Positions 10,652 to 19,253 of a stretch of DNA of 34,480 nucleotides are shown here, piece after piece (position 1 is the first letter of the stretch; each line of letters begins with the position of its first letter). Source of the stretch: Bacteroidales bacterium (GTDB lineage: Bacteria > Bacteroidota > Bacteroidia > Bacteroidales > UBA1715); contig JAAYPM010000013.1 of assembly GCA_012519815.1 (NCBI GenBank), positions 1 through 34,480 on the forward strand, given 5' to 3'. A program made the position numbers and the translations under genes. Below the pieces are notes generated by a model that ran no database searches, was not told the DNA's origin, and was given only the letters and a program-made list of their open reading frames with translations.

Positions 10652-11428
10652 ATGGAACAACCATCAAATTATATTGATATTTCAAAAGTACGAACATTTG
10701 ATGAGATATTCAAAGACACACAATTATTTTTTACATATAATTGGAAGCCATTTTTTTTTCTTCTTTTTTTGTATGTGGGTCCATTTTTATTTTATTTTCA
10801 ATATGAATTTTCAAATTTTATAGTTCCTATACTCGAACACATACAAAACGGAGCACTCACATTTGAAATAGCTCCAAAGTTTGTAATAACACTTTCTATT
10901 TTAGGATTTATTTCTTTTAGTTTATTTCAAGGGATTTCATATAGCTTTATTACACAGTATCAAACAAATAAAGACACAAGTTACAGTGCTGTTATGGCAC
11001 ATTTTAATCAACATTTAGTATTATATATAAGTGCTACACTTGTGTCTGCATCACTGCTGTTGTTCGGTTTTATGTTGTATGTGATTCCCGGTGTAATTTT
11101 GTTTTTTCCTCTTCATTTTTATGTGTATGATAGGCTGATACATAAAGGAACATTTGTGGAAACTATATCAAGAATTTTTGCTATGATAAAACAAAACGTA
11201 AAAATTACAGTTGGCACTATTATTTCAATACATGTATTGTTATTGATTGTTCAATTTATACTTTCATTGCTTTTTTCGAGCGTAACAGCAGAGTTTTCTA
11301 TTGCATCTATGTTTATAAATGTAATTCTTTCAATAGCAACAATGGGTATTTCTGTGATTCCTATTGTGTTTTTATATCATACTATTTACAAAAAAACATA
11401 CGAAAACACTTCAAATACTATGTTATGA
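10652..11428 (+). CDS. Integral membrane protein of unknown function
   Basis: Start trimmed to MEQPSNYIDISKVRTFDEIFKDTQLFFTYNWKPFF; multiple hydrophobic segments. Confidence 0.8.
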   Translation: MEQPSNYIDISKVRTFDEIFKDTQLFFTYNWKPFFFLLFLYVGPFLFYFQYEFSNFIVPILEHIQNGALTFEIAPKFVITLSILGFISFSLFQGISYSFITQYQTNKDTSYSAVMAHFNQHLVLYISATLVSASLLLFGFMLYVIPGVILFFPLHFYVYDRLIHKGTFVETISRIFAMIKQNVKITVGTIISIHVLLLIVQFILSLLFSSVTAEFSIASMFINVILSIATMGISVIPIVFLYHTIYKKTYENTSNTML

Positions 11429-11724
11429 TACTTATTAATCATACTTTATCGTTTGCTACCGATATAGAACAAGAAAGTGTACAATGGCTTCAAGCAACAT
11501 ACAAACCGCTTCTTGAAGCTTGCCCCCTTGTGTCAGAAGTTTTATTGTGCCGACTTACATCTGATGCAGAAGTTCAAGATACCTATGTACTACAAATCCG
11601 TTTTTTAAACACAGAAAATCACACTGATTTTCATAAAAAGCACGAGCATGATTTTATGTGTGTGTTGCATGCAAAATTTCAAAATAATTTTGGTATATTT
11701 ACCAGTAAACTTGAACATTTGTAA
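11425..11724 (+). CDS. DUF4286-like small protein
   Basis: 99 aa; ATGA overlap with the upstream gene; ILINHTLSFATDIEQESVQWLQ...PLLEACPLVSEVLLCRL pattern resembles DUF4286 proteins. Confidence 0.65.
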   Translation: MILINHTLSFATDIEQESVQWLQATYKPLLEACPLVSEVLLCRLTSDAEVQDTYVLQIRFLNTENHTDFHKKHEHDFMCVLHAKFQNNFGIFTSKLEHL

Positions 11725-11726
11725 AC

Positions 11727-12569
11727 ATGATACTTGTTGCAGATAGTGGCTCTACAAAAACCGACTGGGTGCTTATTTCTGGTGCGGATTCAATATCGTT
11801 TCAAACAATAGGCTTAAGCCCTTATTTTGTAGAACATTCTGATATATCTTCAATACTTTTGTCGGCATTTCCAAACACAATACATCCAAATTCTATTTTA
11901 CAGATATTTTTTTATGGTACAGGTTGTGGCACAGAAGCGTCTCAAAATATAATACAAACTGCACTTTCGCATATTTTCACAAAAGCCTTAATACACGTTA
12001 CTACCGATTTAGTTGGTGCAGCAATAGCACTTTTACGAAAATCAGAAGGCATAATTGCAATACTTGGCACAGGCATGAATATAGGATATTGGAACGGAAC
12101 GCATATAGAATACACACAACCATCTTTAGGGTATATTTTAGGCGATGAAGGCAGCGGAGCATATTTAGGAAAACAAGTATTGAATGCATATTTTTATGAG
12201 GAAATGCCTGAAGAACTTATGAAAAAATTTTGGCAGAAATATAAACTTACACGAGAAATGTGTGTGGAAAATGTATATAAACAACCATTTCCCAATAAAT
12301 ATCTTGCCACATTTTCTGAGTTTTTATATGAAAACAGACATCATTCATATAGTAAAACAGTTGTAAAATCGGCATTTTACACCTTTATAGAAAAACATCT
12401 GATAAAAATTGCTGAAAAATCTCAAAATTTTCGTATTTTCGTCATAGGTTCTATAGGATATTATTTTGCAGATTTTTTACAAGAAGCTTGTATAGAAAAA
12501 AATATTACAGTAATACGTATAGAAAAATCTCCAATACTTGAACTGAAACATTATCACTCACAGACATGA
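11727..12569 (+). CDS. BadF/BadG-type ATPase / N-acetylglucosamine kinase-like protein
   Basis: ASKHA phosphate-1 motif ADSGSTKTDWVLI, IIAILGTGMNIGYWNG, LGYILGDEGSGAYLGKQVL. Confidence 0.88.
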   Translation: MILVADSGSTKTDWVLISGADSISFQTIGLSPYFVEHSDISSILLSAFPNTIHPNSILQIFFYGTGCGTEASQNIIQTALSHIFTKALIHVTTDLVGAAIALLRKSEGIIAILGTGMNIGYWNGTHIEYTQPSLGYILGDEGSGAYLGKQVLNAYFYEEMPEELMKKFWQKYKLTREMCVENVYKQPFPNKYLATFSEFLYENRHHSYSKTVVKSAFYTFIEKHLIKIAEKSQNFRIFVIGSIGYYFADFLQEACIEKNITVIRIEKSPILELKHYHSQT

Positions 12570-14578
12570 AAAAAAAAGAGCAAGAAATTTTACGTACTCA
12601 CATTCAAGAACTTGAACGCGAGAATTTTTTGCTGAAAGAAGAGCTGAAAGAAAACAAAGTTCAAATTCACGAATATAAAAAAAACATAGCCTCAATTGTT
12701 CTTCAACGTACGCAAGAGTTAGAAGAAATGAATATTGATTTGCAATCGGCAAAACACGAACTTGAACAATACAAAAACCATCTTGAAGAGGTTATTCGAG
12801 AACGAACAATTGATTTAAAATTTAGTGAACAAAGATTTATTTCTGTGAGCAAAAGCCTCATGGGCGGAAGCGTATTTGAAATAAAATTTTCAAACGATGG
12901 AACTTATGAAATACGATATTTAAACAATTTTTTTTGGGATATGATAGGTGTTGATGTCCAATATATGCTTAATGGATATGACGCTCTTAAAAACTATATT
13001 CACCCAGAAGACACTGTTTTGTTTCAAGAAAAACTTATGCATAGTAAACATACCAAAGATATTTTTGATGTTGAAATTCGCATACTGCCTCCCGAAAAAT
13101 CAATGAAATCTATTCATATTAGAGCAAATACAATTGAGGAGTCAGACAATTACACAATTTGGGTTGGTCTTGTATTTGACACCACCGAAAAAAATAAATT
13201 TCAATATGAAATACAAGAACGCGAAGTTATATTAAACGCAATTATTCAAAATATTCCATATGATTTTTGGGCAATTGACAGCAATAAAACTTGTTTTTTA
13301 CAAAATAGAACATCAAAAAAACTTTGGGGAAATTTATTAGGAAAATCGCCTTCTCAAGTAACACTACCTGAAACCACAAAAACATTTTTTCTTGATAAAA
13401 TCGAAGATGTTTTACAAAACAAATTAGTAAACGAGGAGGTTTTACTTGCAGATAGACATGGAAATAAAAAAGATTTCCAATCATTATTGGCACCCATTAT
13501 TCTTCATGACAAAATCCGCGGGATTCTTTGTTTTAACATTGACATTTCGGAGCGAAAACGCGAAGAAAAAGCACGTGTGCAAAACGAACAAAAATTTAGA
13601 AATATTTTTGATAATAGTACCGATGCAATTATTATTCAATCGCATCAAGGAGATATTATTGAAATGAATAATGAATTTATTAAATTGAGCGGAGTTACTC
13701 ATAAATCAGACACTATAAATGTCAGTCATTTTATTGGGAAAAATGATAAATCTAATTTTTTCAGAAAAATAGACACTATAAAAAACACCTCTCATATTTT
13801 TATTTTTGAAACAACCTTTATTACACATAATAATAAAGTTATTCCTATAGAAATCAAATCAAAAGAAATAGAATATCTTGATAACAAAGTTATTTTATCA
13901 TTAATTCGGAACATTGCATATCGTAAAAAGTTTGAACGAAAACTTGTAAACACAATTATTGAAACCGAGGAAAAAGAGCGAGCACGTTTAGCTGCTGATT
14001 TGCATGACGATATTGGACCAGTATTATCGAGCATGAAAATGCTTACTGGGCTTCTTCGCGACGCATCAGATATTGCAAAAACAAAAGTGATTTCTGACCA
14101 AATATTTGAATTAGTTACCGAATCATTACGAAGCTTACGCGAAACATCTAACTCATTAAGTCCGCACGTACTCAAAAATTATGGTATTATTGCAGCTACA
14201 CGTAATATTATTCAAAGTTTTCAGCATGTAATTCCAATAAGTGTTGAAACAAATTGCGAAAAACTCCGATTTGAATCTACTATTGAAATTATATATTATA
14301 GAGTATTATGCGAACTTTTAACAAATACAATTAAACATGCACAGGCAACAAAAATTGATATAAATTTGCATTATATTAATTCTATGCTCATCTTTACCTA
14401 TCAAGATAACGGCATCGGATTTAATGTTGCAAAAAAAATGGAAGAAAGTTCATCAGGTATGGGATTATATAATATTATAAATCGAATTAGTTCGCTTGAG
14501 GCAAATTATACTATAGATTCAAGCCCTGGCAAAGGACTCATTTTTACACTAAAAACAAACATCACTCAAAAATTATAA
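12566..14578 (+). CDS. PAS-domain sensor histidine kinase (HisKA_3/NarX-type)
   Basis: N-terminal coiled coil, PAS-like repeats (FRNIFDNSTDAIIIQSHQGDIIEMN), H-box ERARLAADLHDDIGPVLSSMKML, N/G boxes ELLTNTIKHAQA, DNGIGF, GMGLYNIINR. No TM segment seen. Confidence 0.92.
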   Translation: MKKKEQEILRTHIQELERENFLLKEELKENKVQIHEYKKNIASIVLQRTQELEEMNIDLQSAKHELEQYKNHLEEVIRERTIDLKFSEQRFISVSKSLMGGSVFEIKFSNDGTYEIRYLNNFFWDMIGVDVQYMLNGYDALKNYIHPEDTVLFQEKLMHSKHTKDIFDVEIRILPPEKSMKSIHIRANTIEESDNYTIWVGLVFDTTEKNKFQYEIQEREVILNAIIQNIPYDFWAIDSNKTCFLQNRTSKKLWGNLLGKSPSQVTLPETTKTFFLDKIEDVLQNKLVNEEVLLADRHGNKKDFQSLLAPIILHDKIRGILCFNIDISERKREEKARVQNEQKFRNIFDNSTDAIIIQSHQGDIIEMNNEFIKLSGVTHKSDTINVSHFIGKNDKSNFFRKIDTIKNTSHIFIFETTFITHNNKVIPIEIKSKEIEYLDNKVILSLIRNIAYRKKFERKLVNTIIETEEKERARLAADLHDDIGPVLSSMKMLTGLLRDASDIAKTKVISDQIFELVTESLRSLRETSNSLSPHVLKNYGIIAATRNIIQSFQHVIPISVETNCEKLRFESTIEIIYYRVLCELLTNTIKHAQATKIDINLHYINSMLIFTYQDNGIGFNVAKKMEESSSGMGLYNIINRISSLEANYTIDSSPGKGLIFTLKTNITQKL

Positions 14579-14582
14579 AATT

Positions 14583-15215
14583 ATGGAAAAAATAAAAGTT
14601 TTTATAGCAGATGATCATCAATTGTTTTGTGATGGAATTAAGTATATTCTTTCAGAATCAGAACGTTTTACGGTAATAGGAGAAGCCTCAAATGGCAAAG
14701 AACTCCTTGAAAAAATGGAGCGTGTTACTCCTGATATTATTTTACTTGATATTAACATGCCGATTATGAACGGTATTGAGGCTGCACGTGAAATTCTTAA
14801 AACAAACCCTAATCAAGCTATACTTGTGCTTTCTATGTACGATAGCGAAGAATATTACAATGCTTTTATAGATATGGGTGTTCGAGGCTTTTTACTCAAA
14901 GACTCGTCAAATCATGAGCTTATTACCGCTATGGAAAAAATTATTAAAGGGGATTCGTATTTTTCTCAGGAATTGCTCATGAAAATAATTAAAAACAAAG
15001 ATGAAAGTAAAGATTTGCATCTTACACCTCGTGAACTTGACGTACTTCATTTAATATGTAAAGGACATTCAAATTTTGAAATTTCTGAGAAACTTTTTAT
15101 AAGTCAACGAACTGTAGAACGCCACCGTGCTAATTTACTTGAGAAAACCGATTCGTCAAATTCAATTAAATTAGTATTGTTTGCAATTAGAAATAATATT
15201 GTAGAATTGAGCTAA
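14583..15215 (+). CDS. NarL/LuxR-family response regulator
   Basis: Receiver FIADDHQLFCDGI...ILLDINMPIMNGIEA; C-terminal LTPRELDVLHLICKGHSNFEISEKLFISQRTVERHRANLLEK. Confidence 0.95.
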   Translation: MEKIKVFIADDHQLFCDGIKYILSESERFTVIGEASNGKELLEKMERVTPDIILLDINMPIMNGIEAAREILKTNPNQAILVLSMYDSEEYYNAFIDMGVRGFLLKDSSNHELITAMEKIIKGDSYFSQELLMKIIKNKDESKDLHLTPRELDVLHLICKGHSNFEISEKLFISQRTVERHRANLLEKTDSSNSIKLVLFAIRNNIVELS

Positions 15216-15306
15216 AAACATGTGAATTTTTTACAAAAAAGCAAAATGATTGTTTTTACCCATGATTTTTAGGTATAAAAATTGTGTTCTAAACATTGAT
15301 ACAGTG

Positions 15307-15314
15307 TATATTTG
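15307..15314 (+). promoter_or_regulatory. Candidate -7 element TATATTTG upstream of the receiver-only gene
   Basis: Matches TAnnTTTG; a TTG lies roughly 20-25 nt upstream; ATG at 15339. Confidence 0.45.
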
Positions 15315-15338
15315 CAATGATGAAAAATTCTATAAAAT

Positions 15339-15701
15339 ATGTTAAGTATTCTTGTAATAGATAATAATCCGCATTTTATACATGCATTTAATTATATTTT
15401 ACAAGATACGTTTACAACAAAAAATATAGAATTACACATTGCTGAAAGCAGCAGTGAGGCATTAACCATTTTAGGTGAAAATAATAATATTGATGTGGTT
15501 TTTTTAGATGTGGATTTACCTCAAATTGATGGAATTGAAACAACAAAAAAAATACGGTCAGAATATGAAAAAGTAAAAATAATTGCTCTCTCATTTTACG
15601 AAGAGCAAAATTTAAAAAACAATTTCATTCAGGCTGGAGCAAAACAATATGTTGTAAAAGAAAATATCACCGCAATGGTTTTACAAAATATTTTGACATA
15701 A
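15339..15701 (+). CDS. Receiver-only (CheY-like) response regulator
   Basis: ILVIDNNPHFIHAF...VVFLDVDLPQIDGIETTKKI...IIALSF...YVVKENI; no output domain. Confidence 0.85.
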   Translation: MLSILVIDNNPHFIHAFNYILQDTFTTKNIELHIAESSSEALTILGENNNIDVVFLDVDLPQIDGIETTKKIRSEYEKVKIIALSFYEEQNLKNNFIQAGAKQYVVKENITAMVLQNILT

Positions 15702-15730
15702 ATACAGTTATATACTGTATATTAATAATA

Positions 15731-15877
15731 CACAGGCAACCTGGTCTTCTCTTTTTTTCATGGTGTTGCGGCTTTTTCATGATTGGTTATGTGGTGTTTG
15801 AGGTTTAAGGTAAGGTAGGTTGTATTAGTTTCTTCTTCTCAGGTTGCCTGTAACCTACTTCCTTACCTCATTTTTTT
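15731..15877. other. Intergenic structured element: interlocked inverted repeats plus T-run
   Basis: Stem 1 ACAGGCAACCTG (15732-15743) / CAGGTTGCCTGT (15840-15851), perfect 12 bp. Stem 2 AGGTAAGGTAGGTT (15808-15821) / AACCTACTTCCTTACCT (15852-15868), paired with a 3-nt bulge. Order L1-L2-R1-R2. TTTTTTT at 15871-15877. Confidence 0.6.
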
Positions 15878-15888
15878 ATGTATAATGC

Positions 15889-15896
15889 CAAATATA
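15889..15896 (-). promoter_or_regulatory. Candidate minus-strand -7 element TATATTTG facing the structured element
   Basis: Plus strand CAAATATA; -33 element not convincing at ideal spacing. Confidence 0.35.
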
Positions 15897-15901
15897 ATTT
15901 T

Positions 15902-15909
15902 TATCTTTG
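15902..15909 (+). promoter_or_regulatory. Candidate -7 element TATCTTTG for the PASTA gene
   Basis: Matches TAnnTTTG, about 31 nt upstream of the ATG at 15941. Confidence 0.4.
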
Positions 15910-15940
15910 CTACACGTTAATTTACAAGTATGTAAAAGAT

Positions 15941-16726
15941 ATGAAAAAAAAACTCTCTTCATCACGATTAATAAAAACTCTTGCTCTCATGAGCGGTATA
16001 ATAGTACTTGTGTTTTTATTGCTAAAATGGTGGCTGTTTCATTACACAAACCACGGTGAACAAATTGCTGTTCCCGATTTTAAAGGACTTGATTTTATGT
16101 TTGCACAGCAATTGGCAACACAAAAAAAACTTGTGCTTTGTATTAATGATACAATTTATTCCGAAACAATTAAACCGGGAGCAATTGCAGAACACACTCC
16201 AAAACATGGAGATATGGTAAAAGAAAATCGTACCATTTATCTTACTATGAACGCCACAGGTCCTATTCTTGTGTTAATGCCAAAAGCATATGATGTTTCT
16301 TTGCGTCAAGCTCAACATACATTAGAACAAAGTGGTTTGCAGTTGGGACGAATAGAATACAAACCAGACATTGCCGATAATTACGTGTTTGAACAACGGT
16401 ATAAAAATAAAATAATTGAACCCGGCACGCAAATTCCAAAAGGTTCCAAAATATCGCTTGTTGTTGGAAAAGGCTCCATGGATAGTCATGTGATAATTCC
16501 ATCAATTATTGGATTAACATACCAACAAGCTTTACTTGCACTCGATAGTTTAGGAATAAATTACAATCCTATTTTTAGCGAAAACATATATGAAACTGCC
16601 GAAGATTCGCTCAATGCAATAGTTTGGAAACAATCACCAAATGCTGTAAATAATGCCGAAATGCAACTTTCAGAAACGCTTGACTTTTGGATGCATTCTA
16701 TTTCGTCCAACTCTTTAATAGAATAA
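15941..16726 (+). CDS. Single-pass membrane protein with tandem PASTA domains
   Basis: N-terminal TM (TLALMSGIIVLVFLLLKWWLF), then three PASTA-like repeats (VPDFKGLDFMFAQQLATQKKLVL; MPKAYDVSLRQAQHTLEQSGLQLGRI; IPSIIGLTYQQALLALDSLGI). Start trimmed to MKKKLSSSR. Confidence 0.88.
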   Translation: MKKKLSSSRLIKTLALMSGIIVLVFLLLKWWLFHYTNHGEQIAVPDFKGLDFMFAQQLATQKKLVLCINDTIYSETIKPGAIAEHTPKHGDMVKENRTIYLTMNATGPILVLMPKAYDVSLRQAQHTLEQSGLQLGRIEYKPDIADNYVFEQRYKNKIIEPGTQIPKGSKISLVVGKGSMDSHVIIPSIIGLTYQQALLALDSLGINYNPIFSENIYETAEDSLNAIVWKQSPNAVNNAEMQLSETLDFWMHSISSNSLIE

Positions 16727-16731
16727 ATTAT

Positions 16732-19236
16732 ATGAATATTCGATTTTTATTTTTATTGATTTTTATATTGAATACGGTTATTTGCGGTGCACAAGAAACA
16801 ATTATTTTTATTTCTCCTTCTTCAAAAACAAATTCTCTAAAATCAGATTCTTATACAAACACAACTACAAAGCTCCTTTCTCTACCGTTTATTGATGATT
16901 TTTCATATCCTTTTTCATATCCAAATCAAACATTATGGAATGATAAACATGTATTTATTAATACTGTATTTGGTAAAAATGAAAAAACTATTGGTGTGGC
17001 AACATTTGATGCACTTACCAAAAATGGAGAACATTATCCAGACGCTTCAACAAGTCCATATATTGCAGATTATCTCACATCAAATCCTATAAATCTACAT
17101 TCATATATTCCTGTGTATCGAAGCGATAAACTGTATATATATACTTCAAAGTATGAGCAACTTACATCAAATATGTTTCTTGTAAAAAACAATAATTATG
17201 TGGCTGTAGAACAAGGATATCAATATACAGCATTAGATACTATTTATGAGTTTAATGGCTCGCAATACACTGCTATACAGGATTCTATTTACACATTTGA
17301 AAATGGAGTTTATTCGTATATTGAAGGTTCATATACGCACACTCCTCATTATTTTGAATATTCAAAAAATGACTCTTTAGCATTAAGTTTTTATTACCAA
17401 TCGGCAGGATATGGCGATGAACCTGAGGAAAATGATAGTATTGTGCTTGAATTTTATTCACCAGCAAATCGCGAAGGATTATTTATTAATGAAATTGCAC
17501 AAACTTGGGTTGAACTCTATAACGCAACGGAACATCCTGTAAACATTGCAAATTATTTTTTACTACCAGAACCTTTGGACTCTATACTTTTACATGATAC
17601 TATAGAAAAATATACATTGCAATCGTCTATAATTGCTCCTTATTCTCATAGTATTATACCTACAACTGAAATAACAATTACACAACTTACTCATGCATTT
17701 TTATATCTTATTGCAGCAGATTCAACTGTGGTAGATAGTGTTACTTCAAATGTAGAACTTTCTTCTACATTATTTTATGCACGAATCCCCGATGGTTCTA
17801 CACAATGGAAATCAACAACCACCCCCTCTCCTAACACTTGCAATCCAAATTGGATACATATATGGAGCACTTCAGAGGCTACAAATTCAACATTTAAACA
17901 TCAATATATTCCTATAACTTCAGCTGAATTTTTCCGAAAAGGATTCCGATTTCGATTTAAAAATTATGCAAGTGTAAGTAATGATTTAAGTCATGCACGA
18001 AATCAAGATTTTTGGAATTTAGACATGGTGTGGCTCGATGCACATAGAAAATCCTCTGAACCAAATATTCCAGATGTGGCATTTGTTAAGTCTCTTACAC
18101 AACTATATAAATCATTTTCGTCAGTGCCTCTTAATCATTTTTTGTTTGTGCCTCGAAATGATTTTCGCATGACACTTGAAACAGCTTTTGAAAATTTTGA
18201 TTCAAAAGCAAGACAGGTTTCTTTTAATTTTTCGGTTTCTAAAAAACATACTAACGAATCGCTTATTTTCCCCACTAACACATGGCTTATACCAGCATAC
18301 ACCTACGCCGAAGAAATTGATATTTTAAGTTCTTTTAATGTGGATTTTTATGATTTTATAGCACAAGATGTTGGTGTGTATGAACGTGGCACGTACGAAT
18401 TTAAGCATTATTTTAGCGATAACGAAAACTTTCTTTCCGAAGAATTACGATGGAATGATACAAATAGAGTTTCGTTTAATTTAGATAATTATTATGCCTA
18501 TGACGATGGTGTTCCCGAAGCGGGATACGGTTTGCGGAATGCTCCTATGGGTAGAGTTGCCTATAAATATTCTATGCTCACGCCTGATACATTAAAGGCA
18601 ATTGACATTTATTTTAATCCAACGCTGTATGCAAACGCCATTTTTTTTAATTTGTGTGTTTGGGAAATGCAAGAAAATGGTATGCCCGGTGAATTATTGT
18701 ATTATATGCCTGGCGAAACGGTAAAACATGAATCCACACTTTACACACCTACTACATATACAATTAAACAAGACGGAATTCTTACCGATGACATAGGAGG
18801 TATTTATTTAGAGGGAGATTATTTTATTGGCTGGCAACAACCGTATGATGTGTTGTTGAATGTTGGATTAGATTTGAAAAGTACTATTCGTAAAAAACTT
18901 TTTTTTAATCTTGGATATGAATGGGAAGAATCAGTACAATCTGGTGCACTTATGATGCGACCTGTGTTTGGAAAACTTACGGGGAAACAAAGTCCTATAG
19001 AAACATATGTTGCAAACAATTCTGTATATGTATATCCATCGCTTGCAAATACTACTATACATATACAAAGTGCCGAAGAAATAGTTTGGTATAAAATATA
19101 TTCTATACATGGACAAATGCTTCTAACAGGAACAGAAAATCACATACAAATTGGACATCTTTCTCAGGGTTTTTATAGTGTTCAAATTCTTACTAAAAAC
19201 GGAAATGTTTACACTAAATCATTCGTCAAAAAATAA
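16732..19236 (+). CDS. Secreted protein with T9SS type A-like sorting domain and a lamin-tail-like segment
   Basis: Signal peptide MNIRFLFLLIFILNTVICGAQ; GLFINEIAQTWVELYNATEHPVNIANYFLLPEP is LTD-like; C-terminus VYPSLANTTIHI...KIYSIHGQMLLTG...LSQGFYSVQILTKNGNVYTKSFVKK is Por-secretion-tail-like. Confidence 0.86.
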   Translation: MNIRFLFLLIFILNTVICGAQETIIFISPSSKTNSLKSDSYTNTTTKLLSLPFIDDFSYPFSYPNQTLWNDKHVFINTVFGKNEKTIGVATFDALTKNGEHYPDASTSPYIADYLTSNPINLHSYIPVYRSDKLYIYTSKYEQLTSNMFLVKNNNYVAVEQGYQYTALDTIYEFNGSQYTAIQDSIYTFENGVYSYIEGSYTHTPHYFEYSKNDSLALSFYYQSAGYGDEPEENDSIVLEFYSPANREGLFINEIAQTWVELYNATEHPVNIANYFLLPEPLDSILLHDTIEKYTLQSSIIAPYSHSIIPTTEITITQLTHAFLYLIAADSTVVDSVTSNVELSSTLFYARIPDGSTQWKSTTTPSPNTCNPNWIHIWSTSEATNSTFKHQYIPITSAEFFRKGFRFRFKNYASVSNDLSHARNQDFWNLDMVWLDAHRKSSEPNIPDVAFVKSLTQLYKSFSSVPLNHFLFVPRNDFRMTLETAFENFDSKARQVSFNFSVSKKHTNESLIFPTNTWLIPAYTYAEEIDILSSFNVDFYDFIAQDVGVYERGTYEFKHYFSDNENFLSEELRWNDTNRVSFNLDNYYAYDDGVPEAGYGLRNAPMGRVAYKYSMLTPDTLKAIDIYFNPTLYANAIFFNLCVWEMQENGMPGELLYYMPGETVKHESTLYTPTTYTIKQDGILTDDIGGIYLEGDYFIGWQQPYDVLLNVGLDLKSTIRKKLFFNLGYEWEESVQSGALMMRPVFGKLTGKQSPIETYVANNSVYVYPSLANTTIHIQSAEEIVWYKIYSIHGQMLLTGTENHIQIGHLSQGFYSVQILTKNGNVYTKSFVKK

Positions 19237-19253
19237 AATACACATGTTTTTTT

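Noticed and set aside
13792-14175. 127-aa minus-strand ORF
   Set aside because: Antisense to conserved histidine kinase H-box region.
15732-15851. Reading the 12-bp inverted repeat as a transposon/MITE or integron attC site
   Set aside because: No target-site duplication seen at the ends, no transposase or integrase nearby, no second copy noticed in the window, and the arms do not fit the RYYYAAC/GTTRRRY attC boxes. Kept as an unknown structured element.
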